Shown here: in pieces, positions 33,772 to 41,933 of the stretch
Layout: the number at the start of each line of letters is the position of its first letter
Position numbering within the stretch: position 1 is the first letter of the stretch
NCBI GenBank assembly: GCA_905250885.1
Contig: CAJNOQ010000753.1
Coordinates: 1-41,933 of the forward strand
Origin: Didymodactylos carnosus
Lineage: Eukaryota > Rotifera > Eurotatoria > Philodinida > Philodinidae
Direction of reading: 5' to 3'
DNA: 41,933 nucleotides
Made by a program: the position numbers and the translations under genes
Notes under the pieces: generated by a model
Databases searched by the model: none
What the model saw: only the letters and a program-made list of their open reading frames with translations
What the model was told of the DNA's origin: nothing

Positions 33772-35808
33772 TCACTGTTGTTTCACCGGTACAAGATGAT
33801 ATTGGTCATCATCGATTTTTGTACATAATTTCAACTTTTCACATACTATGGTTGGATCTATAAATTCTGCAAGAAGTTGTTCTAATAATGGTCCGTACGC
33901 GTTAACTAATATTATACATTGTTTTTTTTCTTTATCCGGTAGTATTGTGCATACTTTGTCCAGAGCATCGACAATAGCTGCTTCCGATTTATTATCTTTT
34001 AATACATTATCCAAATAATTCAAGACATATTTACATATTGAACATTCTAAATCCGAGGCTGATAGTGAAGAAGGTGGTACTACAACTGAAGGTGAATTAC
34101 TGTTGTTTTTGCATAAATTTAACCATTGGCAAACAACGTTTGGGTCATCTAATTCAGCTAATAATTCTACCAGAATTAGACCATAACTTTTAACAAACGT
34201 GTCACATTGTTCTTTCATTTTACCCGATAATATTGTGCAAACTAATTCAAGAGCTTTTTCAACAGCTTCAGCAGATTTATTTTGTTGTAATACGGTATCG
34301 ATATAAGTGAGAACATAACGACATATTACACAATCTAAATCTTTATCAGCTGGCATTAATGGAAATTTACGTTCAATATGAGATGAATGATTTTCTTTTA
34401 AGGCTAAAATTCATGAGAAAAATTAAAGGAATTCTCAGAGATATTCTGTCACTTACTGAGTATTTTATCAGATGACGAACATAATTTTATCTTTTTACAG
34501 ACACTGGGTGGATCAAAATCACGAACGAGAACACTGATTATAGCCGGACCATAAGAATCGACGAATAATCGACATTCCGAACGAATAGTTGTAGGCATTA
34601 ATTGACAAACATATTCTAACCATTTCTCAACTTCACTTTCTGAAGAATTTTCCGATAAAAATTCTTGTAAAATATGGATAACAAATTCACACATTACACA
34701 TGTAGTATTATCAGCTGCTACGGATGGAATAACAATTGCTGATGATGATGATAGACTATCATGACCTTGAATATAGGCACAAATTTTTGATAATTCCTAG
34801 ACAAAAAGAAAATGAATAATTATCAAACAAATGCATATAATACAAAATGAAAACCTTACAGTTTTGGCAACAATATGACGATAAATATCAGCAGAGTATA
34901 AATCAACAGCTTGAACACACTAAAATAATAAAACAAATCAGAACTTAAACAAAGCTTAAATTAGAGTGTCGAATAGATTATTTTTATGTAAGTTTTATTC
35001 TTATAATTTCAAGTTAAAACATACTACATATTTCCGATTTTAGGCGTCAAAGTTTATTCGTTTCGAAGTGAACATCAACTTTCAAATCAACTCACAAAGA
35101 CGAGAATACATTATATCCTTCAGAGTATTCATGCACAAAAAATGCTTAAAAAACTATTCAGAGTGGATAGTCACACACAGGGCATAAACTCACAAACAGT
35201 CTTCTCAGATCTATAAACTTAAGGTAACAGTTTAAAGAATCCTTGTTAGCCTTACTAGTCACTAGTCTACTGGCAAGAAGAACGTTCATATATTACTTTT
35301 TCTTGAATATCATTTCCAGTTAATTTCGTACAATCTTGTTTCATAAATTGTTTTATTTCCAGTTGATCATGTTTTCCATTTTGATTATATAACTCATTTG
35401 ACAGACGTACTAACGCGTTGCATAGCATTTTAGGCGTGTCTACTAAAACTGTTGACTGTTGTTCTTTCCAGATATTTTGTTGACAATACTTTACTGCACC
35501 ACATTCCAAAGCTGTCTGGTGGTTTATACACCAATACGATGAGCCATGTGCACATTCTGACGGATAACCATAGGCTTGAAAAACACCCAAGCACAGAACT
35601 TAAACAAAAGCAAAAAAACATTATGATTATATTCACTGGTTTTTGTACAAAAAAGTTAGAAGATACACGTTAACTATTAGTGAAAATCTTCGTCTAACAA
35701 GAACAACATACAAAATTTTTATTAGTCAGCATTGACTATTTAGAAAAGAATTGCTTTAGCCTATTGATACTTACGAAAAAACGAACTAATGAACAACATT
35801 ATTGTCAT
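33772..35808 (-). CDS. Saposin precursor, gene A (signal peptide - SapA - four SapB), 5 exons
   Basis: Predicted secreted or lysosomal precursor of 455 aa. Exons, 5' to 3': 35808-35775, 35598-35297, 34919-34860, 34796-34457, 34403-33772. Exon 1 is 34 nt, the same length and phase as in gene B, and the signal peptide (MTIMLFISSFF then LLCLGVFQA) spans intron 1. SapA reads CAHGSSYWC...CGAVKYC...IW. SapB 1 is divergent and keeps only the four cysteines of pairs C2-C5 and C3-C4 (MLC, QDC, CVQ, KIC). SapB 2-4 have all six cysteines (TCVMC, DCVIC, ECSIC starts) and NSSE, NKS and NKSE sequons. There is no C-terminal SapA: the protein ends PVKQQ soon after SapB 4. It looks like a short paralog of gene C that joins a domain like C's second to ones like C's last four. 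Confidence 0.9.
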
Positions 35809-37155
35809 CCAATAAAAAGAAATATTATTAAATTGTAATATTACTATAATATAACACCGATTTGAAAATAGTAATAAATAAGAATCCTTACAAAACCGCT
35901 GTTTTAGAACTTACCAAACTTCTGCCTCTATGCACACCTTATTTTATTGTTGAAACGAAATAGGCTAAAACTTCTTCTCTCTTTACATTCACATTTCATT
36001 TCAGTTGTTTACAAGATAAAAGATAATAGTTCTCCTTTTCTATGATATACACTCGAAACTTTTCAAACGAGAGAATAAAGCAAGTTAAAAATAAACAATG
36101 ATGCATCCATCATTCGAAAAGCGAATAAAAATAGAATCATGAATAATAAAAGAATGTTATCTCTCTGCTCTAATTTTCAGTACAAGAAGAAAAACAAGAT
36201 TTATACAATAGATGCCGACAGCACTGAGAAAGAATTCGATGCACAGTTAACTTAAAAAGGAATATAAAATGGATATAAATGAACAAATAAGCAACGTTCG
36301 ACAAATGTAGTCTATAATAAAATCTAACAGATCTTTTTCAAAAAGAAACTAAAGTTCTGTTAAAGTCTTAGTCGATGTTGAGTAAGGAATATGAACTCAA
36401 ACAAATCATGCTAACTAATTGTATTATTAAGCATCTGATGAGTTTATTGACTTGTACTTCACATACTCTGACTTAGTTGAATAATCAAGAAACATTCTCT
36501 ATGCGAAATGCGAGACTTTTTCACGTGAACGATAAGTAGGGTAAAAATCGAATTATCATTATGTTTGCTAACCACAGAAATGCAAACTGAGATGTGAAAC
36601 AATAAGTCATAAAACACTACAGATAATAGTAGATTACACATTTTTTTTACACGTAGATTACAAAGAAAGCGGATTGTTACAGCACAAAGGTGAAGATAAT
36701 ATAGCAGCTGTGACAGCACGCCAATGTTCATCTTTGCTTTGTAAAACACAGTTTGTATACAAGTTTTGAAACCACTAACAATAAAAAGAGAATTTTCTTT
36801 CTTAATTTGTCTGTTTCCAAAAGAAAAATCTGAATACTGCACCAAGAGAGGTCGCAGTTGTACGAACGGCGTCGGACTAGATTATTCTAAGAACTTTTTC
36901 TAAACGTATAGATGCCATCAGTGGAAAATTTCAATAAACGTTCATCAGAATGTTACCTCTGGAGTATCGCTCAGATACTGAAAGTCTTTTGCCCAAATCC
37001 GACTCCTATGATCCCGTTTCGCCGCGTATAAGATAAACAATACAAAGATAATTTTCATTCAAAGATATTCTCATAAAAAAGCGTTACTTTATAATTACAT
37101 GTTAAAGTTTTTTTAGACAGGATGCAAAAAATGTTTCAGTTTCTAGCATACAATT
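35809..37155. other. Upstream of gene A, no gene seen
   Basis: About 1.35 kb of AT-rich DNA. A 128-codon minus-strand frame (36,459-36,845) is rich in Cys, Leu and Phe, without a recognisable domain or splice context, and I do not support it. The gene A promoter should lie at the left end, but no element is clear. Confidence 0.45.
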
Positions 37156-37431
37156 CCCCGACAAAAAAATAAAGTTCATGAAAAATTGCGGAAAAGTGCT
37201 TTTGTATTCAGCACACTAGATAAGTCCGAAGATTTTTTATTTTATGGCGAGCGCATTGTCAAAAGTGTAGAAAAATGTTTCCATGAGAAAATAATACTAA
37301 TTTCAAAATTTTTCCAAAGCTTTTGACAATACGTCTCGCCAAAAATTGAAAATCTTCTGGACTAACGAGTGTGCCGAACACGAAAAAGCACTTTTCCACG
37401 GTTGTGTATGAACTTTATTTTTCTGTCGGTG
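37156..37431. mobile_element. MITE with ~110-bp inverted arms
   Basis: The left arm (37,156-37,265) and right arm (37,320-37,431) are reverse complements at about 80-85%. They share GACAAAAAAATAAAGTTCAT-type ends, a GGAAAAGTGCTTTT block, an internal GCACACT block and an ATTGTCAAAAG inner end. The loop is about 54 bases. No coding capacity and no clear target duplication. Divergence between the arms suggests an older insertion. Confidence 0.8.
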
Positions 37432-38086
37432 ATATATTTTCATATTCAGTACACTCAATAACCCAGACTTACTTAACTTTTCTCACTACTGTACCATGAC
37501 TGAAAGCTTTGATTCCACTGTAGTCTACTTGTGGTGTTAATTAAATTGAATATGATCTTACCATGATGTTGACATTTTTGCTTGAAATATCATTCTTCTT
37601 CATGTTTTCCCATGGTAAATGTTCTCCATAGATAATTAATATTTAAACCGGCACAACTGGAACAACTCATATTTGCGCTTCATTGTAATCACTCTTGCCA
37701 TGCTGTTTGTTTGAGATCGATAAGCCATGTCGATGATACGAAGAGTAAAAATAAACGTATTACCTGCATTTCTTCATGGGCTTACGTTTTATAAATTTAT
37801 TTTTATATTTTTGTTTTGGGCATGGTTCTATTTTTCTCATTTTTCCATACGATTAGAACATAATAACCATACATTTGTGTATGAAACACATTTTTTCTAC
37901 TATCGAAAACTCTAGACAATTTTCTTTTATTTCTTTTTTCTTTCCTTTTTTCCCTATTTTTTAAGAAATAAAGTATATAGTCTATGTACTTTTTTTTTCT
38001 TATAGGCTCATGCTCGTTTGGCGTTGACATAGAAGAAAAAGAGTACATTTCGTATGAAGTAAAAGAAAACTGGCATGTTTTAGCAC
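37432..38086. other. Intergenic, no gene seen
   Basis: About 650 bp between two inverted-repeat elements; nothing coding or repeated that I can support. Confidence 0.5.
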
Positions 38087-38405
38087 TAGAGTTGCGACAA
38101 ATAGCGATTTTCTTTTCTTTTTTCTTTTCTTATTCACGTTATATATAGTGTGTGCTCACGTTGCAATGTACGGTACACATATATAACATACATTAAGACG
38201 GTTGTCTGTGTAGAGTGAGGTCACGTTTCCTTCTTTTCCTTAGTGTGTACGAACGTTTATAACGTTCGTACACACAACAGTCTTAATGTATGTTATATAT
38301 GTGTACCGTACATTGCAACGTGAGCACACACTATATATAACGTGAATAAGAAAAGAAAATAGAAAAGAAAAAAGAAAAGAAAATCGCTATTTGTCGCAGC
38401 TCTAC
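38087..38405. mobile_element. Inverted-repeat element with internal palindrome
   Basis: The outer arms (38,087-38,206 and about 38,276-38,405) are near-identical reverse complements starting TAGAG(T/C)TGCGACAAATAGCG. They include a pyrimidine-rich run and a TGTACGGTACA-type block (ATGTACGGTACAC / GTGTACCGTACAT). A second, perfect palindrome (GTGTGTACGAACGTT / AACGTTCGTACACAC) lies in the loop. The TAGAG end recalls hAT MITEs, but I found no 8-bp duplication. The structure would extrude as a long stem. Confidence 0.82.
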
Positions 38406-38566
38406 TGATGATCGACGATTAGTCATCATATGTGTGTTGTGACAATGAAGTAACAACATCACATATGTGGAGTATCCGATCGTATTATAGAATATTATAG
38501 AACTGGAATAAAAAGCAGTTAACTATCCGTTCCAAAGACATAGACTAAAACGTACCATGCTGCAGG

Positions 38567-39506
38567 CCGATCAATTTATTTTGAAACGATTTGCATGCAG
38601 TTTTTCTTTACAAATCGTTTCAGAAAAAATGTTCCTTACTATATCAAACGATAGACACTTTAATTCTCTACAAGATTATATATTCATCTTTAAGACTCAT
38701 CTTTGATGTTTGGCACAGTAAGTCTAACAGGAAAAGCTCCAAACTTCTCAAGTTTACCTTCAAGAAATGGATCTTTTGCGCAGAACCTCGCTAAAAATCA
38801 TTTGTTCAACAAAACAAGGTATACCGAAAAATTCAGCAAGAAATTTTCTACAATATGATGACTTTTTAATGACAAACAATGAGTTTTTAGATGAAGTCAG
38901 AGCGAAAAAGAGTCTTTAAGAAAGGTCATTTTCTCCTATTTTTCGGACATCTTACGAGCGTGAACGACAACCGGTATTTCCTACTTTTTCAGGTAAAAAA
39001 AGTAGCAGATTTATTTGTAAGTTACAGTCTAATAGAGCGCGAAATTCTACATGTTTTGGTGTATAAACTAATGATTTGAACTTTGGATTTTATACTGGAA
39101 TAGTCAAAACTTCCTTTTAGTGCTAGAAACTTCGGTGGACTTGGAAGTTTATGTATTAAAGCCACTACCAATTGAAATAAGTTTCCTTCAAGTAAACGCT
39201 TTTGTAAAGCATGGGACTCTTCGCCATTTGACTGTAATAAAATTATTTCAAATATTTTTATACTCATTATAAGCAATTAAAAAAAGAGTGCAGTTTGCAT
39301 TTTAAAACTGCGTCGTGCAGATTAGAAAATTTGGAGCTTTTTCTGTTAGACTTACTGTGCCAAACATCAAAGATGAGTCTTAAAGATGAATATATAATCT
39401 TGTAGAGAATTAAAGTGTCTATCGTTTGATATAGTAAGGAACATTTTTTCTGAAACGATTTGTAAAGAAAAACTGCATGCAAATCGTTTCAAGATAAATT
39501 GATCGG
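38567..39506. mobile_element. 940-bp non-autonomous transposon with ~180-bp terminal inverted repeats
   Basis: The terminal repeats (38,567-38,745 and 39,328-39,506) start CCGATCAATTTAT and are almost identical over their length, so both arms contain the same short open frame (MHAVFLYKSFQKKCSLLYQT... onward), once on each strand. The interior of about 580 bp has no recognisable transposase. Near-identity of the arms points to recent activity by a transposase supplied elsewhere. The flanking bases do not show a clear target duplication. Confidence 0.85.
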
Positions 39507-41418
39507 TCTGTACAATGAAAAGTTTGTCTTCGATATAACCCCTTGATTATAAGGGAAGTATTCTAGTTTCCACTGGTTATACAATGGATCAGTAGTCAAA
39601 ACAGAGAAGCAATTTACGATAAACAGAAATTGGTAGAATCAGCTAATCAGTCAAGGAAGTATATTCAGATATCGATTATGGAGAATGTATTGAAGCAGTT
39701 TTTTTAGAGATCTGAGAGTTTTTAAAAAGTTCTCAGGGTGTGATTACTGAGTTGACTTTGATTGAAACTCTAAATGAGAGTGGCATCCGGTACCTAAAAC
39801 TTTAAGAGGATCTTCCCAAAATTTTCGTGATGTTTGCTGGTTTTGGCATTTATAGCAAATTTGGCACTGTATTGGATCAAAAGCTAATGTTGTTCGACAC
39901 GCACTTTGAACATATTGTGTTTCAACCTCGACGCCGTCAAGTCATGTAATAACTATGAGCAACTTACTCATGCACAGTGGGCATCCAGGCGGACATTAGG
40001 CAAAAATCGAAACTGCAAATTTTCCGGATCCGAAGGCAGTAGAATATACCACGACAGATGCTCAATTTAGCAGCATAAAATTTTTGTTCTAAGCGTCAAG
40101 GATCGCAAGAAAACACATAGTCAAAAATTAGCCTCAAAACGTATGGTGTTCGATCAAAAAATTTTTTTCACTGTTTCCAAGGTAGTTCTAACTAAAAATG
40201 ACGCTGATTCTGAACATAAGCTCTTTTATCTATGTATTAATAAAGAAACTTTTTGTTTTCAACTTAAACGTGGTGAGAAATCACAGTAAAAATATAGAGG
40301 TTTTTTTCATAGTGTGAGTTCAAAGAATTTTCGTTTACTTGTGGTAGGAGAAAATAAATCCGAAGGTGTGGATGCGAAGAAGAGGTTTTGGGCCTGCTAT
40401 CAGGGATAACTCGCCACATTAGGTATTCGATGCCGAGAATCGAGCTCATTCTTTTTCTAATTTAAAATTTTTGCCGATGATGGGCTTTTAGAAAAAGATT
40501 GAGCTGGTTTGATGCAGAACGGAAAACGCTGCTTTTGCTCTCTTTCCTTTTCCTGACCTTATCAACTGTTGGATTACGGTAAACATGACTGGAACGTCTC
40601 GCTGTTATGGTCCCCTTTCTACTGTCTCAAATGATTTCTGTCAAACTACAAAAATGCATTCACTTTCACATGACTGCACCTTTTGTAACAGACGGTCATT
40701 GTGACAGTTAATTATTTTATGGAAATTTAAGGACGATTTTCTAGATTGATGGAAATTCCATTTTCTATAAACTGGAAAATTCTCGAGAAATTCCTATAGA
40801 TACTCTTTGAAATTCGCCGAGCATTTCCCATAAATAATTTCTAACCTTAGTGTACATAATCAGTAAGGACTTGAGTGTGCGAATACCTATCCAAAAATCG
40901 ATAGGTATTCGTACTCCTTGTACTTCAAAAACAATTTCTAATGCAGACGATGTTTATTATCTGCTTTCAGCAAATTTTCATTCCGCATTTATCATGCAAG
41001 GTTAAGCTATACTACAGACAAAAGTAATTAATCCAATTTTAATGAAGGACTACTCTTTTACATAATGGTGTTAGTTATATTAACATACTGTTTCTCTTGT
41101 GTCACCAGCCGTTGTTTTATCTGTATTACTTGCCGCTTTCGTTGTTTTCTTAATTTCTTTTTGTTTGAACATCATTTGTACCTATGCTACTTTTGCTGGC
41201 AAGTTCGGAATCATCTATTGCACTACCACTCTGAATTCCTGATAAGTATTCACCCATTGTCGACAAATCCGATGTGGAACATGTGCTCTGTTTTATCACG
41301 CGATATTGCACGTTTTCTTTCAAGACATCACATAATCGTGATTCATATGAGAAATACTGACTTATTTCAGCAACGTAACAGATCAAATTTGCTTATTTAA
41401 TATACGTCCGATATTTAA
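39507..41418. other. Intergenic, possible gene remnant near its right end
   Basis: No supported gene in 1.9 kb. A hairpin at 40,880-40,911 has a perfect 12-bp stem (CGAATACCTATC, 8-base loop). On the minus strand, 41,386-41,150 is an open frame of polar, non-repetitive composition. A one-base shift at an A-rich spot would let it continue as a basic tail (KKLRKQRKRQ...) to a stop at 41,058. I do not recognise it; it may be an exon or a decayed gene. Confidence 0.35.
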
Positions 41419-41933
41419 GGGTACCCCCCCCCCTCTTTTCTGACCCTCTTGAAAACCGGGGACGCCGATGTCGGATCGGGGTGAAATTTATAACAGAGAT
41501 AGAACATCGAAAAAGAAAATCGATGTATTTTTGCATAGAATTTTGTGACGTGTTCTTCTAAGGGTTTTCTAGAAAACTCTGGTTTTCATCCAGTCACATT
41601 ACGACCTCTCGAAAAAATGGTCCGATCGAGCTCAGAATTTTACCACAGATACTTCAAACCCTATCTCAGGTTCGTTTTTTTCTTTTCAAAAAATATGCTT
41701 TCCTTCTCGAGATATCCCAAAAACGCTGGAAGTCACGCAAAAAAACTCAGTTTTTTACAGGTTTTCTTGCGTGACTTCCAGCATTTTTGGAATATCTCGA
41801 GAAGGAAAGCATATTTTTTGAAAAGAAAAAAAACGAACCTGAGATAGGGTTTGAAGTATCTGTGGTAAAATTCTGAGCTCGATCGGACCATTTTTTCGAG
41901 AGGTCGTAATGTGACTGGATGAAAACCAGAGTT
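41419..41933. mobile_element. Fold-back element, young copy, cut by the window end
   Basis: The left end is marked by GGGTACCCCCCCCCC at about 41,419. Left arm 41,575-41,740 and right arm 41,767-41,933 are about 97-98% identical reverse complements around a centre near 41,753. I saw two substitutions and one length change in a T run. The right arm continues past the window. It is related to the fold-back element at 9,400-10,022 but much less eroded. A 100-codon frame running through the left arm is a by-product of the repeat. Confidence 0.85.

Noticed and set aside
38591..39482. Two identical short proteins (MHAVFLYKSF...) on opposite strands as a gene pair
   Set aside because: They are the two terminal inverted repeats of one transposable element.
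41545..41847. 100-codon plus-strand frame
   Set aside because: It runs through one arm and the centre of the fold-back element, so its openness follows from the repeat.

Overview
This is an AT-rich, intron-containing stretch of a small invertebrate genome. The compact introns (mostly 45-80 bp, GT-AG), the saposin and GPCR repertoire and the many short inverted-repeat elements make a bdelloid rotifer my best guess, but no species marker is present. There is no rRNA, tRNA or CRISPR that I can see and no bacterial-type gene. All gene models were built by hand by matching splice sites, reading phase and protein-domain continuity.

Layout. Positions 1 to about 13,600 hold no convincing gene. This part carries mobile-element remains: two hAT-type MITEs with 8-bp target duplications, a fold-back element near 9.4-10.0 kb, and an element at 12.5-13.1 kb packed with GTGCCCGG-type motifs. 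A complete three-exon rhodopsin-class peptide GPCR (471 aa) lies on the plus strand at 13,664-16,906. Its second intron has been enlarged by three inverted-repeat elements.

From 19.1 to 35.8 kb there is a minus-strand saposin cluster. In transcription order it holds gene A (SapA plus 4 SapB domains, 455 aa), gene B (SapA plus 1 SapB, 170 aa) and gene C. Gene C is a 36-exon polysaposin of 1,990 aa with SapA at both ends, 17 SapB domains and 4 cysteine-poor half domains. Only 64 bp separate the stop of B from the start of C, no AATAAA lies between them, and an in-frame splice could join them. Intron 28 of gene C contains a complete two-exon KCMF1-like ZZ zinc-finger ubiquitin-ligase gene on the opposite strand, and that gene's own intron contains a MITE.

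From 35.8 kb to the end I see no supported gene. There are four more inverted-repeat elements, the last being a young fold-back copy cut by the window edge and related to the older one at 9.4 kb.

How the genes work together: the saposin genes are paralogs sharing signal-peptide exon design, SapA start and SapB intron positions. Proteins of this type are secreted or lysosomal precursors that are normally cleaved into small lipid-binding, membrane-active peptides. Gene C could release an unusually large and varied set of them. The GPCR and the KCMF1-like gene have no evident functional link to the cluster.
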